A stretch of DNA of 64,000 bases from Sinorhizobium sp. RAC02 (GCF_001713395.1 NZ_CP016450.1:4083869-4147868); one strand, 5' to 3'; shown: positions 9,687 through 21,239, counted from the first letter of the stretch. Numbers and translations are program-made. Notes: generated by a model from the letters alone, not told the origin.

Positions 9687-10220
9687 ATGAGCCGCATTCA
9701 TTCCCCGGCCGTTGGCCGCATGCAGACCATCGCCCGCAACCCGGCAATGATCGCCCTGTTCATGACGCTCGCCCTCGCAGGCTGCGCCTCCAAGAAGAAC
9801 CTGCCGAACAATGCTGGCGACCTCGGCCTGAACGGTGCTGGCGCCGCAACGCCGGGCTCGCAGCAGGACTTCACCGTCAATGTCGGCGACCGCATCTTCT
9901 TCGACACCGATTCGACGTCGATCCGTGCCGATGCCGCAGCGACGCTCGACCGTCAGGCGCAGTGGCTGCAGAAATATTCGAACTACGCCATCACGGTCGA
10001 AGGCCATGCCGACGAACGCGGCACGCGCGAATACAACCTCGCGCTCGGCGCACGCCGTGCGGCTTCGACCCGCCAGTATCTCGCATCGCGCGGCATCCCG
10101 GCCAACCGCATAAAGACGATCTCCTTCGGCAAGGAAAAGCCGGTCGCCGTCTGCGACGACATTTCCTGCTGGTCGCAGAACCGCCGCGCCGTGACCGTTC
10201 TCGGCGGCGCCGGCATGTAA
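9687..10220 (+). CDS. pal: Peptidoglycan-associated lipoprotein Pal
   Basis: 177 residues. The ATG at 9687 follows AAGGAGA at good spacing. A lipoprotein signal peptide ends in the lipobox LALAGC. The C-terminal OmpA-like domain has the peptidoglycan-binding motif TVEGHADERGTREYNLALG and the FFDTDSTSI entry strand. Pal links outer membrane and cell wall and is recruited to the septum by TolB and TolA. A strong intrinsic terminator follows 26 bases after the stop. Confidence 0.97.
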   Translation: MSRIHSPAVGRMQTIARNPAMIALFMTLALAGCASKKNLPNNAGDLGLNGAGAATPGSQQDFTVNVGDRIFFDTDSTSIRADAAATLDRQAQWLQKYSNYAITVEGHADERGTREYNLALGARRAASTRQYLASRGIPANRIKTISFGKEKPVAVCDDISCWSQNRRAVTVLGGAGM

Positions 10221-10246
10221 TTCCTTCCCCCGGGAAGGATGGTGCG

Positions 10247-10277
10247 AAAGGCGGCCGAGAGGCCGCCTTTCTTTTTT
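10247..10277 (+). terminator. Intrinsic terminator after pal
   Basis: AAAGGCGGCC, a GAGA loop and GGCCGCCTTT, followed by CTTTTTT. The 10-bp GC-rich stem with a tetraloop and U-tract is a textbook Rho-independent terminator for the tol-pal message. Confidence 0.93.
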
Positions 10278-10373
10278 CAACACACTTTGGCCGAACTCCG
10301 TTGCTTTTTGAGAGCATTTGGAAAACTCTTCGGCAGCGCTTCGGCGCACAATGGACCAACGGGACGAAAATAG

Positions 10374-11369
10374 ATGAAGAAACTTGTCGCGGCAGGCGTT
10401 CTCAGTCTGGCAGCGGTAGCAGGCATGGTCGGGCCGATCAGCGCATCGCCGCTCTCGACGCTGGCGACCGGCTTCCTGCCGGCAAAAAGCGAACAGGCGG
10501 AGAAGGGCAATGTGATTCTGGCGCAGGCCATGGATCCGCGGGTCGGTCAGCTCGAAGAGCAGATCCGCAGCCTCAACGGCCGGATCGAGGAAATGAGCTA
10601 CCAGCTGCTGCAGATGCAGGAGCAGATCCGCAAGGCACAGGAAGACAACGAGTATCGCTTCCAGGAAATCGAAGGCGGCAAGGGGGGCACCGGCAAGAGC
10701 GGCGCGCTCGACAGGCCGGTGAATGGCGGGACTGCGGACCAGCAGACCGCCTCGAACGGGGTGCCGGCGGATGATACCGCCGGGACCGACACGCTTGGGT
10801 CGACGAACGGCGGTGCACAGCCGCAGGAACTGGGTTCCATCAAGTTCGACGAGAACGGCAATCCGATCGGTGCCGAAGCCAATCCCGACCTGAACAACCA
10901 GAGCGCCTCCATCGGCAATGACAATTCGTTGCCGGGTGTCGACGACGGCCTGCCGCAGGCGTCGGGGTCCTCCAGCGCGTCGCTCGACAATCCGGACGAC
11001 CTCTACAAGGTTGCCTATGGTCATGTGCTGACCGGTGACTACCAGCTCGCCGAGCGCGAATTCCGCGACTATCTCGACATCTACCCGAAGGGCGAGAAGG
11101 CGGCGGACGCCAATTTCTGGCTGGGTGAAGCGCAGTATTCGCAGGGCAATTTCAACGACGCGGCCAAGACCTTCCTGAATGCGCACCAGACCTTCAGCAA
11201 GTCGAAGAAGGCGCCGGAAATGCTCTTGAAGCTCGGCATGTCGCTCGCTGCCCTCGACAACCGCGAAACCGCCTGCGCGACGCTGCGCGAAGTGAACAAG
11301 CGCTACCCGAGCGCATCCAAGGCCGTGAAGAGCAAGGTTTCTTCCGAACAGAGCCGGCTGTCCTGCTGA
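10374..11369 (+). CDS. cpoB: Tol-Pal coordinating periplasmic protein CpoB/YbgF
   Basis: 331 residues. A signal peptide (VAAGVLSLAAVAGMVGPISA) is followed by a coiled-coil trimerisation segment (residues about 50-95, RVGQLEEQIRSLNGRIEEM), a low-complexity linker rich in G, N and D, and C-terminal TPR repeats (LYKVAYGHVLTGDYQLAEREF, and ANFWLGEAQYSQGNFNDAAKT). CpoB couples outer-membrane constriction to septal peptidoglycan synthesis. It has its own leader after the pal terminator, so it may be transcribed separately. Confidence 0.92.
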   Translation: MKKLVAAGVLSLAAVAGMVGPISASPLSTLATGFLPAKSEQAEKGNVILAQAMDPRVGQLEEQIRSLNGRIEEMSYQLLQMQEQIRKAQEDNEYRFQEIEGGKGGTGKSGALDRPVNGGTADQQTASNGVPADDTAGTDTLGSTNGGAQPQELGSIKFDENGNPIGAEANPDLNNQSASIGNDNSLPGVDDGLPQASGSSSASLDNPDDLYKVAYGHVLTGDYQLAEREFRDYLDIYPKGEKAADANFWLGEAQYSQGNFNDAAKTFLNAHQTFSKSKKAPEMLLKLGMSLAALDNRETACATLREVNKRYPSASKAVKSKVSSEQSRLSC

Positions 11370-11380
11370 TTGCGGACGTA

Positions 11381-12679
11381 TTGAAGGCCGTGGCCCGCGC
11401 GGAAAACCCCGTCGTCGAGGCAACCGGCCATTTTCTGAGAAGTTTCAAAAGTCCCGCGCTGCTGCTGGTCGCCATTTCCGGCGGCAGCGATTCGACCGGG
11501 CTGCTCGTGGCGCTCGCCACGCTTTGCGCGACCGGGCGCTATCCGGACATCATCCTTGCCGCCTGCACCATCGACCACGCCCTGCGCGCCGGATCGACCG
11601 ACGAAGCGAGATGGGTCGAAGCGCTTTGCGCTCGACATGGCATTCCGCATGTCACCCGCCGCTGGGAAGGCGAAAAGCCCGCATCGGGCTTGCAAGCCGC
11701 CGCGCGCGCCAAACGGTATGACCTCCTCGTCGAGGCAGCCGCGGAACTGGGTGCGGATTGTATCCTCGCTGCCCATACCAGCGATGACCAGAACGAGACG
11801 GTTGCCATGCGCGCCGAGCGGTCCGGGGAGGGGATCGGCCTTTCCGGCATGGCGGATGCGGTTCTTCTCAACGGGGCTGTCTGGCTTTTTCGGCCCTTTC
11901 TGTCGCTGGACCGCGCCACCGTCAGGGCGTTCCTTTCCGCACGGGGCGAGACCTGGCTCGACGACCCGAGCAACAGGAACCCGCATTTTGAACGCGTGCG
12001 CATCCGACAGCGTGAGGCGGCGACAGATCCGATGCGTCCTTCCGATGGCAGGCACCACCTTTCCGAGCGCGCGGCCGCTTTTCTCATCGGAAATGTGCGG
12101 GCGGAGAATGGATTGTTTGCGATAAATCCGGCTGCGGTAGGTTTGCTTCTTGGCGATCCGGCAGCGTGGCGCGGGCTTCTGCTGCTCGCGGCGACGGCGG
12201 GCGGGCGGGTGCATACGCTCGAAACGGCTTCCGCGGACCGTCTGCACGCCTTTCTCGCCAGCGGCAGACTGTCGCGGCTGACGGCCGGCGGCGTGGTCTT
12301 CGATCATCGCCGCGCCGGCCTGTTTCTGTATCGTGAGCGCCGGGGGATCGAAACGCTTGCCCTGCCGGCGGGAACGGCGGCGCTCTGGGATGGCCGGTAT
12401 CGTGTGGCCAACGCCACCGGGCGAACCATCTTGGTAGCGGCGGCCGGCGACGAAGCGGTTCAGGGCGACACCGTGCTTCGCGGACCGGCCTTGCGCGCGC
12501 GCCGCGCCATGCCGCACCTGGAATTTGAGGACGGCGCGATCGTGCCCGAGCACGACGTGCGCCTGGAGCCTTCGATCGCGCCCTATGCCCGTTTCCTGCC
12601 CGGTTTCGATCTGCCGCTTGCCAGTGCACTTGCGAGAATTGTCGGGGGCAGGCCGTTTTCGTCTCCGCCTAACGAATGA
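11381..12679 (+). CDS. tilS: tRNA(Ile)-lysidine synthetase TilS
   Basis: 432 residues from a TTG at 11381, 11 bases after cpoB. The N-type ATP pyrophosphatase P-loop ISGGSDSTGLL is near residues 34-44. TIDHALRAGSTDEARWVEALC, AAHTSDDQNETVAMR and RPFLSLDRATVRAFL match the family order. TilS converts the CAU-anticodon cytidine of a minor tRNA-Ile to lysidine so it reads AUA. The TTG start is a prediction; no better-placed ATG exists near the P-loop. Confidence 0.93.
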   Translation: MKAVARAENPVVEATGHFLRSFKSPALLLVAISGGSDSTGLLVALATLCATGRYPDIILAACTIDHALRAGSTDEARWVEALCARHGIPHVTRRWEGEKPASGLQAAARAKRYDLLVEAAAELGADCILAAHTSDDQNETVAMRAERSGEGIGLSGMADAVLLNGAVWLFRPFLSLDRATVRAFLSARGETWLDDPSNRNPHFERVRIRQREAATDPMRPSDGRHHLSERAAAFLIGNVRAENGLFAINPAAVGLLLGDPAAWRGLLLLAATAGGRVHTLETASADRLHAFLASGRLSRLTAGGVVFDHRRAGLFLYRERRGIETLALPAGTAALWDGRYRVANATGRTILVAAAGDEAVQGDTVLRGPALRARRAMPHLEFEDGAIVPEHDVRLEPSIAPYARFLPGFDLPLASALARIVGGRPFSSPPNE

Positions 12680-12881
12680 AGGCGCACCCGGAAGCGTTGT
12701 GGTAAAGTGTTTGCAGGCTCAATGTGAAGGAAGGACCCGGATCCTTCCTCGACGTTGACAATGTTATGAGAAAAGCCCCGGGATCGCGCGCTTTGCCTTG
12801 GCAAGGCCGCAAGGCGACCCTATGTTAGGCGATAGAGAAGCGGCCGGGAGACTCCGGCCGGGAAAGTGCCCGGAAAGTTCG

Positions 12882-14804
<1,923 letters not shown>

Positions 14805-14824
14805 TATAAGGCAAGCAATGGCAG

Positions 14825-14859
14825 ACGGCCGGGCAAATAGTCCCGGCCGTTTTCTTTTG
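14825..14859 (+). terminator. Intrinsic terminator after ftsH
   Basis: ACGGCCGGG at 14825-14833 and CCCGGCCGT at 14842-14850 form a 9-bp GC-rich stem with an 8-base loop, followed by TTTCTTTT. Confidence 0.88.
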
Positions 14860-15090
14860 GTAACGGCCTGTAATCATTTCTGATCTGCGGATGGATGCTA
14901 TTTCCCTGCTTCTATGGCAAAGAAGCGCGACGTTCACCCGGCGCTTAAGGTTAAGATAGGGTTGCGGAGTTACACTATTCCGACTTCCACCGGCTTGATG
15001 TATGACGCCGTGGAGTATGGTGGGCAGAACACCTAGAAGCCGGGTGCAGCGAGACAGCGCCGCCGCGGCTGGCGATTTTCAGGAGTAAAC

Positions 15091-16443
15091 ATGAAACGTC
15101 GTTATTTTGGTACGGACGGCATTCGGGGACAGTCGAACCTTTTCCCGATGACGCCCGATCTTGCCATGCGCGTCGGCATTGCCGTGGGCACGATCTTCCG
15201 TCGCGGCGCCCATCGCCACCGGGTGGTCATCGGGAAGGACACGCGGCTGTCCGGCTACATGCTGGAAAACGCCATGGTCGCGGGCTTCACGGCCGCCGGC
15301 ATCGATGCCTTCGTGCTCGGCCCGATTCCGACGCCGGCCGTCGCCATGCTGACGCGGTCGCTGCGCGCCGATATCGGCGTGATGATCTCAGCCTCGCACA
15401 ATCCGTTCTACGACAACGGCATCAAGCTCTTTGGTCCCGATGGCTACAAGCTGTCCGACGACCTGGAAATGGAAATCGAGGATCTGCTCGATACGGACAT
15501 GACGGCGCAGCTCGCCAAGTCCGCGGAAATCGGCCGGGCGAAGCGCATCGACGGCGTGCATGACCGCTATATCGAGCATGCCAAGCGCACCCTTCCGCGC
15601 GATGTCACCCTGCAGGGCCTGCGCGTCGCGATCGACTGCGCCAACGGTGCCGCCTATCGCGTGGCGCCGGCGGCCCTTTGGGAACTCGGTGCGGATGTCG
15701 TGACGATCGGTAACGAGCCGGATGGTCTCAACATCAATCTCGAATGCGGCTCCACCCATCCCGAGGCCTTGCAGCGCAAGGTACATGAAGTGCGCGCCGA
15801 TATCGGCATCGCACTCGATGGTGATGCCGACCGTGTGCAGATCATCGACGAGAACGGCAAGTTCATCGACGGCGACCAGCTGATGGCGGTCATTGCCGAA
15901 AGCTGGGCGGCGGACGGCACGTTGCGCGGCAACGGCATTGTCGCAACCGTCATGTCGAACCTCGGCCTTGAGCGCTTCCTGACGGGCAAGGGTCTGAACC
16001 TCCAGCGCACCAAGGTCGGCGACCGGTATGTCGTCGAGCACATGCGCCAGAACGACTACAATGTCGGCGGCGAGCAGTCCGGCCACATGGTGCTTTCCGA
16101 TTTCGGCACGACCGGCGATGGCCTAGTCGCAGCCCTTCAGGTGCTGGCCTGCGTGAAGCGCAGCGGCAAGTCCGTCAGCGAAATCTGCAACCGCTTCGAG
16201 CCCGTGCCGCAGGTGCTGAAGAACGTCCGCATCAAGACCGGCCAGCCGCTCGAAGATACCGTCGTGCGCCAGGCAATTGCCGATGCCGAAAGCGAACTGG
16301 CCAAGACCGGTCGCCTTCTCATCCGCCCGTCCGGTACCGAGCCGCTGATCCGCGTGATGGCGGAAGGCGACGACCGTGCCCAGGTGGAGCGCATCGTCGA
16401 TGAACTCGTCAACCTCATCGGTTCGGTGCGCAGCGCTGCCTGA
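15091..16443 (+). CDS. glmM: Phosphoglucosamine mutase GlmM
   Basis: 450 residues. Converts glucosamine-6-phosphate to glucosamine-1-phosphate for UDP-GlcNAc, hence peptidoglycan and lipid A. Seen: N-terminal [13 protein letters not shown], the phosphoserine loop [12 protein letters not shown] with active serine near residue 102, the metal-binding loop DGDADRV, the sugar-binding GGEQSGH and the phosphate-binding [17 protein letters not shown] lies just upstream of the ATG. Confidence 0.98.
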   Translation: MKRRYFGTDGIRGQSNLFPMTPDLAMRVGIAVGTIFRRGAHRHRVVIGKDTRLSGYMLENAMVAGFTAAGIDAFVLGPIPTPAVAMLTRSLRADIGVMISASHNPFYDNGIKLFGPDGYKLSDDLEMEIEDLLDTDMTAQLAKSAEIGRAKRIDGVHDRYIEHAKRTLPRDVTLQGLRVAIDCANGAAYRVAPAALWELGADVVTIGNEPDGLNINLECGSTHPEALQRKVHEVRADIGIALDGDADRVQIIDENGKFIDGDQLMAVIAESWAADGTLRGNGIVATVMSNLGLERFLTGKGLNLQRTKVGDRYVVEHMRQNDYNVGGEQSGHMVLSDFGTTGDGLVAALQVLACVKRSGKSVSEICNRFEPVPQVLKNVRIKTGQPLEDTVVRQAIADAESELAKTGRLLIRPSGTEPLIRVMAEGDDRAQVERIVDELVNLIGSVRSAA

Positions 16444-16464
16444 AACTGCCGGTGCTGTAATTTG

Positions 16465-16496
16465 AAAAGGCCGGAGCGATTTGCTCCGGCCTTTTT
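16465..16496 (+). terminator. Intrinsic terminator after glmM
   Basis: AAGGCCGGAGC and GCTCCGGCCTT pair as an 11-bp stem around a 5-base loop, followed by TTT. A clear Rho-independent terminator. Confidence 0.92.
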
Positions 16497-16650
16497 CGTT
16501 TGCGCGGCGCAAGCGCATCGTCCTGCGCTGCCGGAAAACAGGTGAAAGTTCACGTCCTTGGTCGCTCGTGTGCAGGGAGGCTTTCTTCTTCTCGACGATC
16601 GGACTACATGCCTAATCCACCACCTAAAAGTTGCCGGGGACCTGGAAGGT

Positions 16651-17325
16651 ATGAGCAGAGAACGATCCGAAATGGAAAATCTGGCCCGTCAGCTTTACCG
16701 CGACCATAAACAGGTGCTGGATCTTCTCACGGAACGCAATTCCGGCTCGGGTTTTGGACGTGCAGTTCAGCGGTTGTTTGGTGACAATCCTCCGCGCGGA
16801 AAGTTGGTCAGGATCGGCAATGGTACGTTTATCCATTCAGGACTTGAGAAAAGCCTCGTGAGCTTTCTGCCCGCGCAATGGCACGAGGAATTGTACAAGA
16901 CGAAGGACGCATGGCCGGGCTGTGACAACTGGTGGGCAGGCTATGCGTTTATTGCCTGGGTTGAGATACGCGCGCGCGATGACGGAACCACGGGGTTTCT
17001 CAAGCTGAACGCGGAAGTCGGGCCGATTTCCAATCCGGACGTCCGCAAGGGGATTATCGAGGCGATCAAGCTGGCAGCATTGGCGAAAGAACTGGAGCGA
17101 ATCCATTTTCCGGCCGGCACCGCCGACGAAGGGCGGCTCTATTCGCGGTTCCTGCGGAAAAATTCCGTCGCGGTGAACGACATCCACAACACGGCCGAAG
17201 TAGAGAGCAAGTTCGTACAGCTTGTTGCCGATTTCGCGCCGGAATTCGAACTGGTCGCAAGCGTGATACCGCATTTCCTGCGCTTCAGCGGCGTCTTGGC
17301 ATCGCCGCCGTTAACGCCCCGTTAA
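16651..17325 (+). CDS. Hypothetical protein of unknown family
   Basis: About 224 residues from 16651; earlier (TTG 16558) or later (ATG 16672) starts are possible and the ribosome-binding signal does not decide. The protein is soluble, without signal peptide or membrane segments, and has a charged helical start (LARQLYRDHKQVLDLL) and a tryptophan-rich middle (WPGCDNWWAGYAFIAWVEI). I do not recognise the family. Base composition looks lower in GC than the flanking core genes, suggesting acquisition. A perfect CtrA-type box overlaps its last codons. Confidence 0.6.
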   Translation: MSRERSEMENLARQLYRDHKQVLDLLTERNSGSGFGRAVQRLFGDNPPRGKLVRIGNGTFIHSGLEKSLVSFLPAQWHEELYKTKDAWPGCDNWWAGYAFIAWVEIRARDDGTTGFLKLNAEVGPISNPDVRKGIIEAIKLAALAKELERIHFPAGTADEGRLYSRFLRKNSVAVNDIHNTAEVESKFVQLVADFAPEFELVASVIPHFLRFSGVLASPPLTPR

Positions 17326-17326
17326 C
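17311..17326 (+). promoter_or_regulatory. Perfect CtrA-type box upstream of flagellin
   Basis: TTAA at 17311-17314, exactly seven bases, then TTAAC at 17322-17326: a full match to the alphaproteobacterial CtrA consensus TTAA-N7-TTAAC. It overlaps the stop codon of the preceding gene and lies about 230 bases before the flagellin start; ctrA is in this window. Binding is inferred. More TTAA elements lie closer to the gene (near 17345 and 17462-17474) but not at N7 spacing. Confidence 0.55.
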
Positions 17327-17556
17327 CTAGTGTGGTGCAAAACCCTTAACGAAAGTGCCCGGTTCGGTTGAGAGATCAATTCCGGCTGGGCAGCCCTAAA
17401 CGACCGGGTTCTCTCGTTTATTTGGGGTGACGGTCTCGCCATTATGGCGGGCACCCTCGTGGTTAACCGTTAAAAGTGTTCCAACCATTGCTAGCCTTTT
17501 TCTGCCGGACTGGTTTTCACGTCCGGAGGTTAGCCTGTTCGCTTGGGGCTTTTAAC

Positions 17557-19320
17557 ATGACCAGCATTTTGACGAATGCAGCGGCAATGGCCGCTTTGCA
17601 AACCCTGCGCATGACCAGTGCCAGCATGGTCGAGACGCAACGGCAGGTGAGTTCCGGGTTGCGTGTGCAGATCGCCGCCGACAATGCGGCCTACTGGTCG
17701 ATCTCCACGACCATGCGCTCGGACAATATGGCCCTCTCCGCCGTCGTGGATGCGCTGGGCCTTGGTGCAGCCAAGATCGATGTCGCCTATGCCGCGATCG
17801 AAGCCGTCTCGGACAGCCTTGCACAATTCAAGGCCAAGCTCGTTGCCGCCAAGGAAGATGGCGTCGACAAGGCAAAAATCCAGACCGAGCTGGAGCAGTT
17901 GAAGGGGCAGGTCGTCGACATCGCCACCTCGGCCAGCTTCAACGGCGTCAACTGGCTGAATACCGATATTGCCGACATCAACGACAGCGACCTGAACAGG
18001 GTTTCGCTGACCTCGTCGTTCACCCGCTCCGGCGCCGGCGTGTCGGTGGGAACGACCAATTTCCACCTCTCGGAAATTGCGCTGTTCAACGAGAACGGCG
18101 GCGGCATATTGCAGGCCGACACCCGGAAAATGAAAACGCTGGGCGGGATCCGGAATTACGACACCTTCATGGATACATTCGGCGTTATTCACATGGACAA
18201 GGAGAATGGCAGGACGGGTCACCGGGCGGTAAAGGATTTCGACTTTATAGGGCCACTGACATTCGACGCAGGCGACACGATCAGTTTCGATCTCACTGTC
18301 GACGCCGACAACTCTGCCAATGTCGATGCGCCGTTACATCCCGGTAAGCCCACGCACATCGTTATCGACCGGGCAATGGTCGATGCGGCGCTTCCGGGCG
18401 CGAACGGCGTGATCTCCACCTATACGCAATTTGCCACCGTTCTGAGCCGCGCTTTGCCGACCGGTACGGGTGCGCTCGCGACGACTTACCACCGCGACGG
18501 TCAACCGCTTATCGATGTGATCGGGATCCAAACCCGTGAGAACTCTGGTCTCTATGGTTCGTTTGTCGAAATCAGCAATCTGGACTATTCTACTGTCGGC
18601 TCGGGTGGGGGCCTTACCGATTTCGCCACGGGTGGGCCACGGGGATCGGAGATGACCCTCGCTTTCGACATGTTCGAGCTTTACCGGGACGGCGACAACC
18701 GCGACGGCGTAAGGGTGGACTTTCAGTTCGGCGTCAACGGTGCGCCCCCCACGCGCCACACATTCGACCGTACATACGTCAACCAGCTGCTTGGAAAATC
18801 GAACGGCAAGATCGAAACGCCGGACGAAATGGTGTTGCTGCTGCAATCGCTTATCAGTGCCAATTGGCCGGACGTTATCATCGAGGCCACGCCGGCGGGC
18901 GATATCAGCCTGCGCTCGGACAAGGCGGTCGATCGCCTGACGGGTGGCCGGACCTCGATCGGCTTCACCGAAATCGCTGTCAGCATCGAGCCGCTGGCCG
19001 AGCTGGATTTTCTGGACATCGATATCGTTGCCAATCCCGACCTGCTTAACGCCTATCTCGGTTATATCGAGGTCGTATCGGCCGATGTGATCGGGGCGGG
19101 TGCAAAGCTTGGCGCGCTCAAGACGCGGATCGATATGCAGACGTCGTTTGCGCGCACCCTCGTGGAGAGTATTGACAAGGGCACCGGCCGTCTGGTCGAT
19201 GCCGATATGAATGAGGCATCGACCCGGCTCAAGGCTCTCCAAACCCAGGAACAGCTTGCCATCCAGTCGCTGTCCATCGCCAACACGAACGCCGAGAACA
19301 TCATGCAGCTGTTCCGGTAA
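17557..19320 (+). CDS. Flagellin, long variant
   Basis: 587 residues. The N-terminal D0/D1 domain is rhizobial (MTSILTNAAAMAALQTLR, then AADNAAYWSISTTMRSDN, then LGLGAAKIDVAYAAIEAV). The C-terminal D1/D0 (MQTSFARTLVESIDKGTGRLVDADM, ending IANTNAENIMQLFR) is intact, so it should polymerise. Residues about 150-520 are an insert larger than in usual rhizobial flagellins (about 320-430 aa in total) that would form an exposed outer domain. No other flagellar genes adjoin it. The ATG at 17557 is chosen because it starts the conserved N terminus. Confidence 0.92.
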   Translation: MTSILTNAAAMAALQTLRMTSASMVETQRQVSSGLRVQIAADNAAYWSISTTMRSDNMALSAVVDALGLGAAKIDVAYAAIEAVSDSLAQFKAKLVAAKEDGVDKAKIQTELEQLKGQVVDIATSASFNGVNWLNTDIADINDSDLNRVSLTSSFTRSGAGVSVGTTNFHLSEIALFNENGGGILQADTRKMKTLGGIRNYDTFMDTFGVIHMDKENGRTGHRAVKDFDFIGPLTFDAGDTISFDLTVDADNSANVDAPLHPGKPTHIVIDRAMVDAALPGANGVISTYTQFATVLSRALPTGTGALATTYHRDGQPLIDVIGIQTRENSGLYGSFVEISNLDYSTVGSGGGLTDFATGGPRGSEMTLAFDMFELYRDGDNRDGVRVDFQFGVNGAPPTRHTFDRTYVNQLLGKSNGKIETPDEMVLLLQSLISANWPDVIIEATPAGDISLRSDKAVDRLTGGRTSIGFTEIAVSIEPLAELDFLDIDIVANPDLLNAYLGYIEVVSADVIGAGAKLGALKTRIDMQTSFARTLVESIDKGTGRLVDADMNEASTRLKALQTQEQLAIQSLSIANTNAENIMQLFR

Positions 19321-19375
19321 CTGCCAAGACAAGGGATGCGTTTATTGCTCGCATCCTTCGCATCAGGAATTTGGA

Positions 19376-20395
19376 ATGACCTCGCATTGCTTCGTCGAAA
19401 GGCCCTCAATCGCCACCTTGTTGGTAGCCGCCACCTTCTCCTTTGCCTCTCCTGCCAGCGCCCTCGATAAGGTTCGTTTCGGTACGGACTGGCTCGCCGA
19501 AGCGGACCACGGCGGCTTCTATCAGGCCGTCGCGGATGGCACTTACGCCCGCTATGGCCTCGACGTGGAGATCGTCCAGGGTGGTCCCGGCACGCACAAT
19601 CGTGCTCTGCTGCTCGCAGGCAAACTCGATTTCTATTTGGGAACCCAGCAGGAGCAGCTTGTCGGGATCGAACAGGGCATTCCGCTCGTCGATGTCGCCG
19701 CCTTCTATCAGAAGAACGCGCAGGTGCTTCTCGCGCACCCCGATGCAGGCATGGAGACATTCGAAGACCTTGCCAAACTGCCGACGATCTTCATGACGCA
19801 GGGCGGGTTCAACGCGTATTTCGAGTGGATGAAGGCGAATTTCAGCGGCTTTCGCGACGAGCAATTCAGGAACTATACGTACAGTCCCGCGCCGTTCCTC
19901 GCTGACAGGCAATCGGCACAGCAGGGGCTCATCACCGCTGAGCCCTACCAGATCAAGGAACAGACCGGCACGGAACCGAAAATTTTTCTGCTCGCCGACA
20001 GTGGCTACAAGCCCTATGCGACCACGATTACGGTGCAGCAAACCCTCGTCGATACGAATCCCGATCTCGTTCAGCGCTTTGTCGATGCGTCGATCGAGGG
20101 CTGGTACAGCTATTTGTACGGCGACAATGCCGCGACCAATGCCTTGATCAAGTCGGAGAACCCGGAAATGACGGATGGCCAGATCGCCTATGCCATCGAT
20201 AAGATCAAGCAATACGGTATTGTTGACAGTGGTGATGCGCTTAACAAGGGCATCGGGTGCCTGACCGCCGAGCGCTACAAAGAGCTCGCCGACGAACTGG
20301 TGAAGGTGAAGCTTCTCCAGGCGGATACCGATTATACGAAGGCTTTCGACACCCGTTTTTCCTGCAAGGGTGTCGGGTTGAATTTGAAGAACTGA
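19376..20395 (+). CDS. NMT1/THI5-like ABC transporter substrate-binding protein
   Basis: 339 residues. A signal peptide (IATLLVAATFSFASPASA) precedes an NMT1-like periplasmic binding domain: KVRFGTDWLAEADHGGFYQAVADGTYARYGLDVEIV, then QGGPGTHNRALLLAGKLDF. This class binds pyrimidine, riboflavin, taurine or nitrate-like ligands; the FGTDWLAEADHGGFYQA pattern resembles thiamine-precursor or riboflavin binders. The permease gene downstream faces it on the other strand, and no ATPase gene lies nearby. Confidence 0.85.
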   Translation: MTSHCFVERPSIATLLVAATFSFASPASALDKVRFGTDWLAEADHGGFYQAVADGTYARYGLDVEIVQGGPGTHNRALLLAGKLDFYLGTQQEQLVGIEQGIPLVDVAAFYQKNAQVLLAHPDAGMETFEDLAKLPTIFMTQGGFNAYFEWMKANFSGFRDEQFRNYTYSPAPFLADRQSAQQGLITAEPYQIKEQTGTEPKIFLLADSGYKPYATTITVQQTLVDTNPDLVQRFVDASIEGWYSYLYGDNAATNALIKSENPEMTDGQIAYAIDKIKQYGIVDSGDALNKGIGCLTAERYKELADELVKVKLLQADTDYTKAFDTRFSCKGVGLNLKN

Positions 20396-20411
20396 ATTGA
20401 GCTGCCCCGCT

Positions 20412-21239
20412 TTACAGCTTTTGCTCCGCTTCGCTCTCGTGCCAATGCCGTAGAGCGTGTCGGGAAAGAAGCCTTGTCGCCGCGAAGATCGTGCCTCCAA
20501 GAACCGCCAGCAGAACCAGGGCAGCGAAGACGCGCGGCGTGTTGAGCCGCGTTTGCGCTTCCAGCAGCCGGAAGGCCAGTCCTGCATTCCTGCCCGCTTG
20601 TCCCACGGTAAATTCTGCGACCACGGCGCCGATCAGGGCGAGGCCTCCGCCGATTTTGACGCCCGCGAAAATACTCGGCAGGGCAGAGGGGATTCTCAGA
20701 TAGCGAAACGTCTGCCAGCGCGATGCGCCGTAGGTGCGGAGCAAGTCCGCCTGGTGGCGTTCCGCGCTCTTCAGCCCTTGCAGCGTGTTCAGCATGATTG
20801 GGAAGAACGCGACGATGAACGCGCAGACCATTTGCGCCATATGCGGGCTCGGCACATAGATGACGATCAGCGGCGCAAGCGCAATGATCGGCGTTACCTG
20901 AACGGCCACGGTGATCGGATGGAGGAGTGCCTCGATCCAGCGGGCCTGCGCCAGCAGCAGAGCGATGGCCCATCCGCCGGCCAGCGCAAGCAGCAATGCC
21001 TGAAGGGTCGTTTTCGTCGTAGTCCAGAGAGCCGGCCCCAATATCGACCAGTCCTTGATGAGCACGTCGCAAACCGCTTGTGGGCTCGGAAGGGTGTAGG
21101 GGGCAACACCCGACAACTCCACGAGCAGAGCCCAGACGGCAATCATGATGCCGATGCCTGCGAGCGGGACGAGGGCGCGCATGGTCTTCTTGATGGACGC
21201 CCGTTTGCGTCCTCCTGGCTTGGTGTACTCGGCCGTCAC
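20412..21239 (-). CDS. ABC transporter permease (BPD-type)
   Basis: About 275 residues from a GTG at 21239 preceded by AAGGG. Six membrane segments are visible, with the cytoplasmic EAA loop (DLLRTYGASRWQTFRYLRIPSALP) that contacts the ATPase. Family members move taurine, nitrate, pyrimidines or riboflavin. It converges with the substrate-binding gene, ending 16 bases from it, a rare arrangement for a cognate pair. An earlier in-frame ATG at 21275 is possible but has a weaker ribosome-binding site. Confidence 0.85.
   Translation of the reverse strand: MTAEYTKPGGRKRASIKKTMRALVPLAGIGIMIAVWALLVELSGVAPYTLPSPQAVCDVLIKDWSILGPALWTTTKTTLQALLLALAGGWAIALLLAQARWIEALLHPITVAVQVTPIIALAPLIVIYVPSPHMAQMVCAFIVAFFPIMLNTLQGLKSAERHQADLLRTYGASRWQTFRYLRIPSALPSIFAGVKIGGGLALIGAVVAEFTVGQAGRNAGLAFRLLEAQTRLNTPRVFAALVLLAVLGGTIFAATRLLSRHALRHWHESEAEQKL

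Noticed and set aside
9645..11423. Leftward 592-codon frame opposite pal and cpoB
   Set aside because: Covers two confirmed genes and a terminator; no coding signature of its own.
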